64,000 nucleotides of DNA from Methylobacterium aerolatum (GTDB lineage: Bacteria > Pseudomonadota > Alphaproteobacteria > Rhizobiales > Beijerinckiaceae), in the NCBI RefSeq assembly GCF_022179085.1, contig NZ_BPQE01000025.1, forward strand, positions 1 through 64,000, in the 5' to 3' direction. A model generated the notes under the pieces. That model was not told where the DNA came from. It saw nothing but the letters and a program-made list of their open reading frames with translations, and did not search any database. Positions 41,261-50,056 of this stretch are shown here, piece by piece. Position 1 is the stretch's first letter. Every line of letters starts with the position of its first letter. The translations under genes were made by a program, and so were the position numbers.

Positions 41261-41581
41261 TCAGCCCACCTTCTTGAGAGAGCCGAGGTCGACCTCGCCG
41301 TTCTGGCTCGTGAAAGTGACCGACCCGCCATTGGCCTGGGCCACGCCGCCGATGCGGTGGTCGCCGCTGTCGTAGGTCGAGACGCTGCCGTCGCGCTCGA
41401 CCAGAAGACGCTGCTTGTCGGGGAAGAAGGCGTATTTCATCCCGTTCTGCGCGCCGCTGGAGGCGGGGGATCCGAGATCCTCCGGCCACCAGGGCTCGGC
41501 GCCCTTCATCGGCTCCATGGGTTTCATGGGTTTCATGGGTTCCATCGGTTTCATGGGTTCCATGGGCTTCATCGGTTCCAT
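41261..41581 (-). CDS. Met-Pro/Lys-Glu repeat protein, 106 aa
   Basis: The first 27 residues are a run of MEPMKP-type hexamers (methionine every third residue), coded by near-perfect 9- and 18-base repeats at about 41500-41581. The remaining 80 residues form a small beta-rich domain (MKYAFFPDKQRLLVERDGSVSTYDSGDHRIGGVAQANGGSVTFTSQNGEVDLGSLKKV). The ribosome site AAGGAC supports this start. The Met-rich tract could bind copper or be oxidation-sensitive. The family is unknown. Confidence 0.7.
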   Translation of the reverse strand: MEPMKPMEPMKPMEPMKPMKPMEPMKGAEPWWPEDLGSPASSGAQNGMKYAFFPDKQRLLVERDGSVSTYDSGDHRIGGVAQANGGSVTFTSQNGEVDLGSLKKVG

Positions 41582-41667
41582 GCCACGTCCTTCGTCTCGG
41601 GCTCCTGAGCGGAGGACGCGCCGGCCGGCGTTCGGTTGCACGCCGTCGCGCCGTTACGACCAGGACA

Positions 41668-42333
41668 TCACGGCCGGGGCCGCTCGCGCACCTGCCCGTC
41701 GAAGCCGACATGCAGCGTGTGGTCCGTGCCGTCCTTGTCCCTGGCCGCCACCTCCAGGTGGCGCGGGCCGCGGCCGGTGACGCGCACGTCGTCGTAGCCC
41801 GCCGCCTTCACCGCGGCGGTCAGCGCCGGCACGTCGGGCGTGGGGGCGAGGCCGATCCGGTCCTTCGCCCAGTCAAGGCTGCCGAAGGGCGGTCCGCCCG
41901 CCGGGCCGAGGGTCTGGCTGCGCCCGTCGCCGTGGGTGAGGACCCGGGCGTGGAGGAAGCCGTTCTCGAAGCGGCCCTGCACGGTGACGGCCTCGCCCTT
42001 GGCGACGAGCCGGCCGCCCTCGCCCTCGCGGCCGGTCTCGACCAGGGCGCGCCCCGTCGGGTCCTGCACCACGAACTTGTTGCCGAAGATCTCGGCCACC
42101 TCGCCCTTGATCGCCGTCGCCCCCGAGGGCGCCAGCGCCTGGATCGCCACGGGCGCCAGCGGCGTCGTTGTCACCGTGCCGTTCCGGGCGAGCGACATCC
42201 CGACGGCGCCGAAGGCGAGGGGGAGGGCCAGCGCCCCGATCACCCAGGTCCGGGCGGGAATCCGCTTCGCGCCGCCCGGAGCGGGGGAGGGGACCTCCGT
42301 CGCGGTGCCCTCGATGGTCTTGTGGTCGGTCAT
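41668..42333 (-). CDS. Membrane-anchored OB-fold-like periplasmic protein
   Basis: A 221-residue protein. One membrane segment (about 29-50, TWVIGALALPLAFGAVGMSL), then a periplasmic part. Residues about 70-130 look like the OB-fold/DUF5666 type (IKGEVAEIFGNKFVVQDPTGRALVETG...VTVQGRFENGFLHARVL). A C-terminal PepSY-like part follows (LTAAVKAAGYDDVRVTGRGPRHLEVAARDKDGTDHTLHVGFDG). It is divergent from the two-component system with 140 bases between them, and is likely its target or sensor accessory. Function unproven. Confidence 0.7.
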   Translation of the reverse strand: MTDHKTIEGTATEVPSPAPGGAKRIPARTWVIGALALPLAFGAVGMSLARNGTVTTTPLAPVAIQALAPSGATAIKGEVAEIFGNKFVVQDPTGRALVETGREGEGGRLVAKGEAVTVQGRFENGFLHARVLTHGDGRSQTLGPAGGPPFGSLDWAKDRIGLAPTPDVPALTAAVKAAGYDDVRVTGRGPRHLEVAARDKDGTDHTLHVGFDGQVRERPRP

Positions 42334-42473
42334 GGTGTTCGCCTCTCGCTGCCGGACCCGGTCGGTCCGTTGGCGACGGGGTGTAGCCGCGGGGGGACGA
42401 TGCTGACTGAACCACGCGGTTCAGCCCCGGTTAAACGGCCTGACCTACCCCCCTTCCCGAGGAGGACCCGCCC

Positions 42474-43139
42474 GTGAAGATCCTGCTGGTGGAGGACGAT
42501 GCGGCGCTCGCCGCCGAGATCGACAGGGCGCTGCGCGCGGAGAACTTCGTCCTCGACCGGGCGGCGGACGGGGAGGATGCCCGCCACCTCGGCGAGACGG
42601 AGGGCTACGATGCCTGCGTCCTCGACCTCGGCCTGCCGAAGGGCGACGGCGTCTCGGTCCTCACCGCGTGGCGGGCGGCCGGGCGCACCCTGCCGGTGCT
42701 GGTTCTGACCGCGCGGGACGGGTGGAGCGACAAGGTCGCCGCCTTCAAGGCCGGGGCGGACGACTACCTCGTCAAGCCGGTGCGGGTGGAGGAACTGGTG
42801 ATCCGCCTGCGCGCCCTGGTCCGGCGGACGCAGGGGCACGGGGCGAGCCGGATCGCCTGCGGCCCGCTGAGCTTCGATCCCGGCCTCGGGGCCTTCGAGC
42901 GCGACGGGCTGCCGATGCGCCTCACCGGCCTCGAATGGCGGGTGCTCTCCTGCCTGATGCTCAACAGGGATTCCGTCGTGCCGCGCACCTACCTGATCGA
43001 GCGCGTCTATGACGGCGACGCCGAGGTCGATTCGAACTCGGTGGAGGTGATCGTGGCGCGGCTGCGCAAGAAGATCGCCCCGGCGCGGATCGAGGCGGTG
43101 CGCGGCCACGGCTATCGCCTCACGGCGGAGCCCGCCTGA
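42474..43139 (+). CDS. OmpR/PhoP-family response regulator
   Basis: A 221-residue regulator. The receiver domain (1-115) has the acidic pair ED(D) at 7-9, phospho-acceptor D51 (VLDLGLPKGDG), T/S in LVLTARDGW and K in LVKP. The OmpR-type winged helix (130-220) has LTGLEWRVLSCLMLN and VEVIVARLRKKI...VRGHGYRL. Best matches in memory are PhoP/FeuP-like regulators. The start follows GGAGGA by 9 bases. It overlaps the kinase gene by one base (TGATG). Confidence 0.92.
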   Translation: MKILLVEDDAALAAEIDRALRAENFVLDRAADGEDARHLGETEGYDACVLDLGLPKGDGVSVLTAWRAAGRTLPVLVLTARDGWSDKVAAFKAGADDYLVKPVRVEELVIRLRALVRRTQGHGASRIACGPLSFDPGLGAFERDGLPMRLTGLEWRVLSCLMLNRDSVVPRTYLIERVYDGDAEVDSNSVEVIVARLRKKIAPARIEAVRGHGYRLTAEPA

Positions 43140-44473
43140 TGCGCTCGCTCCGCGCCCGGCTGGTCGCCGCCGCCCTCGCCCTCGTGACGGTGGCCCTCCT
43201 CGCAGCCGGCCTCGCCATCGGCGTCATCCTCGCCCGGTTCGTGGGCCGGCAGATCGACGAGCGCCTCGACGCGCAGATCACGGCCCTGCGGGCGGGATGG
43301 GAGGCGGGCACGCTCGCCGCCCACCCCGACAGGTTCGACGGGCCGCCCTTCGACGGGCCGGGGCGCTGGGTCTGGGAAGTCCGCCGGGCCGACGGCACGG
43401 CGATCCGCTCGGCCTCGCTGGGGCCGCACGCCATCGCCCTCGACCGGCAATCCCCCGTCGGACGGCAGGAGGAGAAGGAGGAGCCGGATCGGCCCCGCCC
43501 GGCCGGGGGCCGCTCCCCCGACGGGGGCACCCTCATCTTGCGCGTCGCCGACCTGCCCGGCCCGGCCCCCGCCAGGATTCTCGTCGGCGCGCCGCAGGCC
43601 GCCCTCTACGGCCCGTTGCGCGGCGTGCTGGCGAGCCTCGCCGTGGCGCTCGGGCTGCTGGGCCTCGGCCTCGCCGCCGGGGCGGTGGCGCAGGTGCGCC
43701 TCGGCCTCGCCCCCCTGAGGCGGCTGAGCCGCGACCTCGCCGCAGTCCGGGCCGGAGAGCGGGCGCGGGTGCCCGGCCACCAGCCGAAGGAGGTCCGCCC
43801 CCTCGTCAAGGAACTCAACGCCCTGCTGGAGCAGAACGAGCGCAACCTGGAGCGGGCGCGGGGCCATGTCGCCAACCTCGCCCACGGCCTGAAGACGCCG
43901 CTGGCCACCCTCGCCATGGCCCTGCGCGCGCCCGGCCGCGACGCCGACGGCACCCTGGCTGCCCAGGTGGAGGACATGGACCGGCGGGTGCGCCACCACC
44001 TCCGCCGGGCGCGCACGGCGGCGCTGGAGGGGCCCGCCCGCACCCGCACGGCGCTGCTCCCGCGCCTCGCCGACCTCCGGGAGGTGCTGGCGCGGCTCCA
44101 TGCCGAGCGGCGGCCCGCCATCACCCTCGCCGTGCCGGAGGGACTCGCCGTCGCCTGCGAGGGCCAGGACCTCGACGAGATGCTGGGCAACCTCCTCGAC
44201 AACGCCTGCCGCTGGTGCCGGGGCGCCGTCCGCGCGTCCGCGACCCGGGCCGATGGGCTGGTGGCGATCCGCATCGAGGATGACGGGCCGGGCCTGCGGC
44301 CGGAGGAGGCGGGCGCCATGCTCGAACGGGGGCGCCGCCTGGACGAGGCCGTCCCCGGCGACGGCTTCGGCCTGCCGATCACCCTGGAACTCGCGGAACT
44401 CTACGGCGGCACGCTCACCCTCGGCCGCTCGGCGATGGGCGGCCTGTGCGCGACCCTCAGCCTGCCGGGGTGA
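43139..44473 (+). CDS. PhoQ/FeuQ-like sensor histidine kinase
   Basis: A 444-residue membrane kinase. The first membrane segment is about 9-31, the periplasmic sensor about 35-150, and the second segment about 158-180, then a HAMP-like linker. The dimerisation box is ANLAHGLKTPLATL with H249. The ATPase domain has N-box EMLGNLLDNACRW, DDGPGL, and GDGFGLPI. The lack of an acidic metal-binding cluster in the sensor region differs from enterobacterial PhoQ, so the stimulus is open. Coupled translation with the regulator makes them a cognate pair. Confidence 0.9.
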   Translation: MRSLRARLVAAALALVTVALLAAGLAIGVILARFVGRQIDERLDAQITALRAGWEAGTLAAHPDRFDGPPFDGPGRWVWEVRRADGTAIRSASLGPHAIALDRQSPVGRQEEKEEPDRPRPAGGRSPDGGTLILRVADLPGPAPARILVGAPQAALYGPLRGVLASLAVALGLLGLGLAAGAVAQVRLGLAPLRRLSRDLAAVRAGERARVPGHQPKEVRPLVKELNALLEQNERNLERARGHVANLAHGLKTPLATLAMALRAPGRDADGTLAAQVEDMDRRVRHHLRRARTAALEGPARTRTALLPRLADLREVLARLHAERRPAITLAVPEGLAVACEGQDLDEMLGNLLDNACRWCRGAVRASATRADGLVAIRIEDDGPGLRPEEAGAMLERGRRLDEAVPGDGFGLPITLELAELYGGTLTLGRSAMGGLCATLSLPG

Positions 44474-44576
44474 CACCCGGACCACGCCCCTTCGCCATTG
44501 CCTCGGCTCGGGCGCACCCTGACGCCGGGGAGGGCAGGGGTACGCCGCCCGGCGACGGGGCAGGGCAGGGCCCGCG

Positions 44577-45317
44577 TCAGACCGACGGGTCGGAGACCGT
44601 GCCCAGCGCCGAGAGGGTCACGCCGTCGCTGCCGATGTCGCCGCCGCCGTAGCCGAGGAGCCGGGCGAGCTGCGCCCGCGCCCGCCAGACCCGGCTCTTG
44701 GCGGTGCCGATCTGACATTGCATGACCGCCGCCGCCTCCTCGTAGCTGAGGTTCTCGATGCCCACGAGGACGAGGGCCTCGCGCATCACCGGGGCCAGCC
44801 GGTCGAGGGCGGCGCGCACGTCCTGCAGATCGAGATGGCCGCCCTGCTCAGGCGCGGCGGCGAGGCGGCCGGCATAGTCGCCGTCGCTGTCCGGCACCTC
44901 CCGCGTCTGGCGGCGGTGACGGCTGTAGAAGACGTTGCGCAGGATGGTGAACAGCCACGCCTCGAGGTTCGTGCCCGGCTCGAATCCGCCGCGCCCGCGC
45001 CACGCCCGCAGGAGGGCATCCTGCACGAGGTCGTCCGCGGCGGCGGGCTCCCGGGCGAGCGACAGGGCGAACCGCCGCAGGGCCGGGACGGAGGCCAGCA
45101 GCCCCGTGCGGAACGCCGCCTCGTTCGCGGCGCCGAGGCCGCCCGGCCGGTCCAACGCCGTCCCGAGACGGGCCAGAAGCTCCGCGAACCGATCCGGCTC
45201 CCCGGGCCCCGCCTCCTCGTAGGCGGAGCGCAGGAGAGAGCCGAGATGGCGGCGCACGGCATCGGACAGAGCCGGAGCCGTCGCACCGTCGAGCAGGTCT
45301 GCGTCAGGTTCGGTCAT
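44577..45317 (-). CDS. ECF (EcfG-type) sigma factor with NepR-like N-terminus
   Basis: A 246-residue protein. Residues about 68-135 are sigma region 2 (PALRRFALSLAREPAAADDLVQDALLRAWRG, LEAWLFTILRNVFYSRHRR) and about 180-230 region 4 (LVGIENLSYEEAAAVMQCQIGTAKSRVWRAR), matching the general-stress EcfG group. Ahead of them, residues 20-52 (HLGSLLRSAYEEAGPGEPDRFAELLARL) resemble the core helix pair of NepR, the anti-sigma factor of the same system. The frame is continuous, so sensor-like anti-sigma and sigma parts may be fused. The ATG used is the first that keeps this segment. Confidence 0.8.
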   Translation of the reverse strand: MTEPDADLLDGATAPALSDAVRRHLGSLLRSAYEEAGPGEPDRFAELLARLGTALDRPGGLGAANEAAFRTGLLASVPALRRFALSLAREPAAADDLVQDALLRAWRGRGGFEPGTNLEAWLFTILRNVFYSRHRRQTREVPDSDGDYAGRLAAAPEQGGHLDLQDVRAALDRLAPVMREALVLVGIENLSYEEAAAVMQCQIGTAKSRVWRARAQLARLLGYGGGDIGSDGVTLSALGTVSDPSV

Positions 45318-45540
45318 CGCGTCCGCATGGCCGCGGCGCGGGCCCCATGACCGCACCGGGTGCGAGACTTGTCGGCCCGGACGGCCGGCCACGCCTCAAC
45401 ATGCGTTAAGGCGACCCGCGCTTCGCGGGGGCGGCGGCGCGCCACATCCGCGTGCGGGCGCGCGGACCAGCCGCACGAAGGCGGACGCGCGGACCAGCCG
45501 GGCGACGGCGCTTCGACTTATAAGGAGTGATATGAGAAAC
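45318..45540. other. Intergenic region between sigma factor and tRNA-Asp
   Basis: GC-rich, with short direct repeats of GCGCGGACCAGCCG-type around 45457 and 45490. It should carry the leftward promoter of the sigma gene. No gene is seen. Confidence 0.4.
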
Positions 45541-45617
45541 TGGCGCGGGCGACGGGGCTCGAACCCGCGACCTCCGGCGTGACAGGCCGGCACTCTAACC
45601 AACTGAGCTACGCCCGC
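45541..45617 (-). tRNA. tRNA-Asp (anticodon GTC)
   Basis: A 77-base gene with encoded CCA. The acceptor GCGGGCG pairs perfectly with CGCCCGC, the discriminator is G as expected for Asp, the anticodon stem CCGGC/GCCGG frames CTGTCAC (anticodon GTC), and the T-loop is GGTTCGAGCCCC-like. Confidence 0.96.
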
Positions 45618-46078
45618 GCGGGCGGTCGCTGCTGGGCACCTCAGTGCCGGGCGACGAGGCGGGGTTTATGGGGGGGCGGCGGGACTGTCAAGCGTGCCTC
45701 GGCCATGAAATTGGCGATGGAAAATCCGGCGGCAGCGATCCGGCCGAGGGGACCGGGACGGTCGCACCGTGCGCCGTGCCCCCGCGGCGCGGGCCGTCCC
45801 GCGACTCGACCGGCGTGGGTCCGTACCCGCCCGGCCTCCCTCCGGTGTCGCAGGCGACGCTCTGCCGCCTGTGCGGATGTGTCGGGTTGCGCAGGGAGGG
45901 CGCCGCCGCCCATCTGCCATGACGAGGACGCGGTTTGTGCGACGCGCAACGCCCATTGTCATGTGGCGGCGCCTCGACTAAGCCACGCCCGAACGCATCC
46001 TGGCATAAGAACAATTCAACCGGGGGAGCCGGTCCGGCCTCGCGCCGCTGCCCTCCCTCGTTTCGCGAGGCTTGGGCC
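45618..46078. other. Upstream region of the nuo operon
   Basis: About 460 bases without a supported gene, although several GC-rich frames are open. The last 130 bases are AT-richer and probably hold the nuo promoter. TTGTCA at 45956 is a possible -35 box, without a good partner. Confidence 0.4.
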
Positions 46079-46444
46079 ATGACCGGACTGCTGGCGGATT
46101 ATCTGCCGCTCATCGTCTTCATCGGGGTCGCGACCTTTATCGCGGCGGCGCTCCTCGTGGTGCCCTTCCTCGTGGCCTTCAAGGCGCCCGACCCGGAGAA
46201 GCTGTCGGCCTACGAGTGCGGCTTCAACGCCTTCGACGACGCGCGCATGAAGTTCGACGTGCGCTTCTATCTCGTGGCCATCCTGTTCATCATCTTCGAT
46301 CTCGAAGTGGCCTTCCTCTTCCCCTGGGCAATCACCTTCGGGGAACTCGGCTGGTACGGCTTCTGGTCGATGATGGTCTTCCTCGGCGTCCTGACCGTCG
46401 GCTTCGTCTACGAGTGGCGCAAGGGCGCCCTCGAGTGGGACTGA
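46079..46444 (+). CDS. nuoA: NADH-quinone oxidoreductase subunit A
   Basis: A 121-residue membrane subunit of complex I (ND3 homologue) with three membrane segments. It has the [38 protein letters not shown] loop and helix characteristic of NuoA; the cysteine of this loop is the one that moves in the active/deactive transition. First gene of nuoA-N. The start ATG is chosen by homology; the frame upstream is not protein-like. Confidence 0.96.
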   Translation: MTGLLADYLPLIVFIGVATFIAAALLVVPFLVAFKAPDPEKLSAYECGFNAFDDARMKFDVRFYLVAILFIIFDLEVAFLFPWAITFGELGWYGFWSMMVFLGVLTVGFVYEWRKGALEWD

Positions 46445-46486
46445 AGCCGGCAAGGCCACCGAGACCGTAGGAAATCGAGGCGCTGC

Positions 46487-47077
46487 ATGGCCCTGATCCA
46501 AGACACGTCCCTTCGCACTCCGGCGATCGCGCCGCAGCCCAAGGGCATCATCGATCCGAATACGGGGCGCCCCATCGGCGCGGACGATCCGACCTTCCTG
46601 TCGATCAGCGACGAGCTGGCAGACCGCGGCTTCCTGCTGACGAGCGCGGACGAGCTCATCAACTGGGCCCGCACCGGCTCGCTGATGTGGATGACCTTCG
46701 GGCTCGCCTGCTGCGCCGTCGAGATGATGCAGATGTCGATGCCGCGCTACGATTGCGAGCGGTTCGGCTTCGCGCCCCGCGCCTCACCGCGCCAGTCGGA
46801 CGTGATGATCGTGGCCGGCACGCTCACGAACAAGATGGCCCCGGCCCTGCGCAAGGTCTACGACCAGATGCCGGAGCCCCGCTACGTCATCTCGATGGGC
46901 TCCTGCGCCAACGGCGGCGGCTACTACCACTACTCGTATTCGGTGGTGCGCGGCTGCGACCGTGTGGTGCCGGTGGACATCTACGTCCCCGGCTGCCCGC
47001 CCACCGCCGAGGCGCTGCTCTACGGGGTGCTGCTCCTGCAGAAGAAGATCCGCCGCATCGGGACGATCGAGCGCTGA
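46487..47077 (+). CDS. nuoB: NADH-quinone oxidoreductase subunit B
   Basis: A 196-residue peripheral subunit carrying Fe-S cluster N2, the last stop before quinone. Ligands lie in [18 protein letters not shown] and VPGCPPTAE. It has a short N-terminal extension of about 35 residues, common in alphaproteobacteria. It lies 42 bases after nuoA. Confidence 0.97.
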   Translation: MALIQDTSLRTPAIAPQPKGIIDPNTGRPIGADDPTFLSISDELADRGFLLTSADELINWARTGSLMWMTFGLACCAVEMMQMSMPRYDCERFGFAPRASPRQSDVMIVAGTLTNKMAPALRKVYDQMPEPRYVISMGSCANGGGYYHYSYSVVRGCDRVVPVDIYVPGCPPTAEALLYGVLLLQKKIRRIGTIER

Positions 47078-47078
47078 C

Positions 47079-47726
47079 ATGACGAACGGCATCTCGATCC
47101 TCCCGCACACCCGGCCGGAGACCGGCGACACCGCCGTCGAGGCGATGGCCGCCCGGGTCACCGCCGCCCTCGGGCCGTCGGTGGTCTCCCACACCATCGC
47201 CTTCGGCGAGCTGACGCTGGTGGTCCAGGCGTCGAACATCGTGTTCGCGCTCACCTACCTGCGCGACGATCCGGCCTGCGCCTTCCGCTGCTTCATCGAC
47301 CTCTGCGGCGTCGATTATCCGCAGCGCGAGAAGCGGTTCGACGTGGTCTACCACCTGCTTTCGCTGCGCCACAACGCGCGCATCCGGGTGAAGGTGCAGA
47401 CCGACGAGGTGACTCCGGTGCCCTCCATCATCGAGGTCTATCCGGCGGCGAACTGGTTCGAGCGCGAGGCCTACGATCTCTACGGCATCCTGTTCTCGGG
47501 CCACCCCGACCTGCGGCGGCTGCTCACCGATTACGGCTTCGAGGGCCACCCCCTGCGCAAGGACTTCCCGCTCACCGGCTTCGTCGAGGTCCGCTACGAC
47601 CAGGACGAGGGCCGCGTCGTCTACGAGCCGGTCCAGCTGACGCAGGAATTCCGGAACTTCGACTTCCTCTCGCCGTGGGAGGGCACGGACTACGTGCTCC
47701 CCGGCGATGAGAAGAAGTCGGCCTGA
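47079..47726 (+). CDS. nuoC: NADH-quinone oxidoreductase subunit C
   Basis: A 215-residue 30-kDa subunit of the connecting arm. [68 protein letters not shown] and the terminal [10 protein letters not shown] are diagnostic. It is a separate gene, not fused to nuoD as in enterobacteria. The start is one base after the nuoB stop. Confidence 0.96.
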   Translation: MTNGISILPHTRPETGDTAVEAMAARVTAALGPSVVSHTIAFGELTLVVQASNIVFALTYLRDDPACAFRCFIDLCGVDYPQREKRFDVVYHLLSLRHNARIRVKVQTDEVTPVPSIIEVYPAANWFEREAYDLYGILFSGHPDLRRLLTDYGFEGHPLRKDFPLTGFVEVRYDQDEGRVVYEPVQLTQEFRNFDFLSPWEGTDYVLPGDEKKSA

Positions 47727-47742
47727 GGCAGCGGAGGTCGTC

Positions 47743-48933
47743 GTGACGGAACACAACATCCGCAACTTCGCGATCAACTTCGGCCCGCAGCATCCGGCGG
47801 CGCACGGCGTGCTGCGCCTCGTGCTGGAACTCGACGGCGAAGTCGTCGAGCGGGTCGATCCGCATATCGGCCTGCTCCACCGGGGCACCGAGAAGCTGAT
47901 CGAGCACAAGACCTACGTCCAGGCGACGCCCTATTTCGATCGGCTCGACTACGTGTCGCCGATGAACCAGGAGCACGCTTTCTGCCTCGCGATCGAGAAG
48001 CTCGCGGGCATCGAGGTGCCGCGCCGGGCCAAGCTGATCCGCACCCTCTACTGCGAGATCGGGCGGCTGCTGTCGCACCTTCTCAACGTCACGACGCAGG
48101 CGATGGACGTCGGCGCCCTCACGCCCCCGCTCTGGGGCTTCGAGGAGCGCGAGAAGCTGATGATCTTCTACGAGCGGGCCTCCGGCGCCCGGCTCCACGC
48201 CAACTACTTCCGGCCGGGCGGCGTCCACCAGGACCTGCCGCCCAAGCTGATCGACGACATCGACGCCTTCTGCGACCCGTTCCTGCAGGTGGTGAACGAC
48301 CTCGATGCCCTCGTGATGGAGAGCCGCATCTTCAAGCAGCGCAACGTCGACATCGGCATCGTATCGGTCGACGAGTGCATGGAGTGGGGCTTCTCGGGCG
48401 TGATGGTGCGGGGCTCCGGCATCCCGTGGGACCTGCGCAAGAGCCAGCCCTACGAATGCTACGAGGAGATGGATTTCGACATCCCCGTGGGCAAGAACGG
48501 CGACACCTACGACCGGCAGGTCATCCGCATGGAAGAGATGCGGGAATCGGCCAAGATCATGAAGCAGTGCTGCGCCAAGCTGCGCGAGCCCGCCGGTGGG
48601 GGGCCGATCGCCTCCCTCGACGGCAAGTTCGCGCCGCCGCCGCGCCGGGAGATGAAGCGCTCGATGGAGGCGCTCATCCACCACTTCAAGCTCTACACCG
48701 AGGGGTTCCACGTCCCCGAGGGCGAGGTCTACGCCGCCGTCGAGGCGCCCAAGGGCGAGTTCGGCGTGTATCTCGTGTCGGACGGCACCAACAAGCCGTA
48801 CCGCTGCAAGATCCGCGCTCCGGGCTTCGCGCACCTTCAGGCGATGGATTGGATGTGCCGCGGGCACCTTCTGGCCGACGTGTCCTGCGTGCTCGGCACG
48901 CTCGACATCGTGTTCGGCGAAGTGGATCGGTAA
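47743..48933 (+). CDS. nuoD: NADH-quinone oxidoreductase subunit D
   Basis: A 396-residue 49-kDa subunit forming the quinone site with Nuo[20 protein letters not shown] carries the quinone-site histidine, HRGTEKL and [14 protein letters not shown] follow, and it ends with DIVFGEVDR. The start is GTG (VTEHNIRNF) after GCGGAGG; an upstream ATG in nuoC is less likely. Confidence 0.96.
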   Translation: MTEHNIRNFAINFGPQHPAAHGVLRLVLELDGEVVERVDPHIGLLHRGTEKLIEHKTYVQATPYFDRLDYVSPMNQEHAFCLAIEKLAGIEVPRRAKLIRTLYCEIGRLLSHLLNVTTQAMDVGALTPPLWGFEEREKLMIFYERASGARLHANYFRPGGVHQDLPPKLIDDIDAFCDPFLQVVNDLDALVMESRIFKQRNVDIGIVSVDECMEWGFSGVMVRGSGIPWDLRKSQPYECYEEMDFDIPVGKNGDTYDRQVIRMEEMRESAKIMKQCCAKLREPAGGGPIASLDGKFAPPPRREMKRSMEALIHHFKLYTEGFHVPEGEVYAAVEAPKGEFGVYLVSDGTNKPYRCKIRAPGFAHLQAMDWMCRGHLLADVSCVLGTLDIVFGEVDR

Positions 48934-48943
48934 GACGACAGCG

Positions 48944-50047
48944 ATGGCCAACCGCAGACTCGCCCCCGCCTCCGAGCAGCCCGAGAGCTTCGCCTTCACC
49001 CCCGAGAACGCGGAGTGGGCCAAGCACCAGATCGCGAAATACCCGGAGGGCCGGCAGGCCTCCGCCGTGATCCCGCTCCTGTGGAAGGCGCAGGAGCAGA
49101 ACGGCGGCTGGCTGCCGCAGAAGGCGATCGAGGCGGTGGCCGCCGAACTCGGCATGCCGAAGATCCGCGTGCTCGAGGTGGCGACCTTCTACACGATGTT
49201 CGCCCTGGAGCCGGTGGGCCGGTTCTGGATCCAGCTCTGCGGCACGGTGCCGTGCGATTCCTGCGGCTCCCGCGAGTTGAAGGCGATGCTGCAGAAGCGC
49301 CTCGGCCCGCCCGGCCACGTCTCTGCGGACGGGAACTTCTCCTGGCTCGAGGTCGAGTGCCTGGGCGCCTGCTGCAACGCGCCGATGGTGCAGATCAATC
49401 AGGACTACTACGAGGACCTGACCCCCGAATCCCTCTCCAAGCTGATGGACGACCTCGCCGCCGGACGGCCGGTGAAGATCGGCTCGCAGGCGGGGCGCAT
49501 CTCCTCCGAGCCGAAGGGCGGCGCGAACACGCTGACCGACGAGACCCTGTTCGACGGGTCGCGGGTCGGCGCGTGGCGCAAGCGCTTCGAGCAGGCGAAG
49601 GAGGCCGAGCCCGCCGGGGCGGCCGGCGACGCGCCCAAGACCGAGATCAAGGCCCCCGTGGCCAAGACCGGCGAGGCCGAGTCCGCCACGCAGCAGGCGG
49701 CCACCGCGCCACGGCCTGCCAAGCCGGATGCCGGCCGCCCCGTCGAGCGCAAGGCGTCCGACGCCCCCGCCCAGCGGGCCGCCGACGGCGAAGAGCCGGT
49801 GAAGCCCGAGGACCGGGCCGACGCCGCCGAGCGCGGACATTCGCTGGCCAAGCATGGCGGCGCCCGCCTGCACGACTCGGACGCGCTGGACTCCCCGGCC
49901 GCCCGCGTCGCCGAGGGCGAGCCCGCCGCCGGCGAAGAGGGCAACCAGGAATTGCCGGGACGGGACATCCCCCCGCCGCCGCCGGAGGCTTCCGGTGCGA
50001 GCGAAGCGGTGGAGGAGAAGCTCGATTCCGACGCGAAGAAGAAGTGA
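48944..50047 (+). CDS. nuoE: NADH-quinone oxidoreductase subunit E, long form
   Basis: A 367-residue 24-kDa subunit. Residues 15-185 form the thioredoxin-like [2Fe-2S] (N1a) domain with ligands in LCGTVPCDSCG and ECLGACCNAPM. The remaining 180 residues are a low-complexity tail rich in Ala, Pro, Glu and Lys (KPDAGRPVERKASDAPAQ...). Such tails occur in related alphaproteobacteria and are not seen in E. coli NuoE. It is in the soluble NADH-oxidising module with NuoF and NuoG. Confidence 0.95.
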   Translation: MANRRLAPASEQPESFAFTPENAEWAKHQIAKYPEGRQASAVIPLLWKAQEQNGGWLPQKAIEAVAAELGMPKIRVLEVATFYTMFALEPVGRFWIQLCGTVPCDSCGSRELKAMLQKRLGPPGHVSADGNFSWLEVECLGACCNAPMVQINQDYYEDLTPESLSKLMDDLAAGRPVKIGSQAGRISSEPKGGANTLTDETLFDGSRVGAWRKRFEQAKEAEPAGAAGDAPKTEIKAPVAKTGEAESATQQAATAPRPAKPDAGRPVERKASDAPAQRAADGEEPVKPEDRADAAERGHSLAKHGGARLHDSDALDSPAARVAEGEPAAGEEGNQELPGRDIPPPPPEASGASEAVEEKLDSDAKKK

Positions 50048-50056
50048 GGGCCTGAC

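Noticed and set aside
45644-45922. Gene in the tRNA-Asp to nuoA gap
   Set aside because: Several overlapping GC-rich frames on both strands, none with a ribosome site or protein-like composition.
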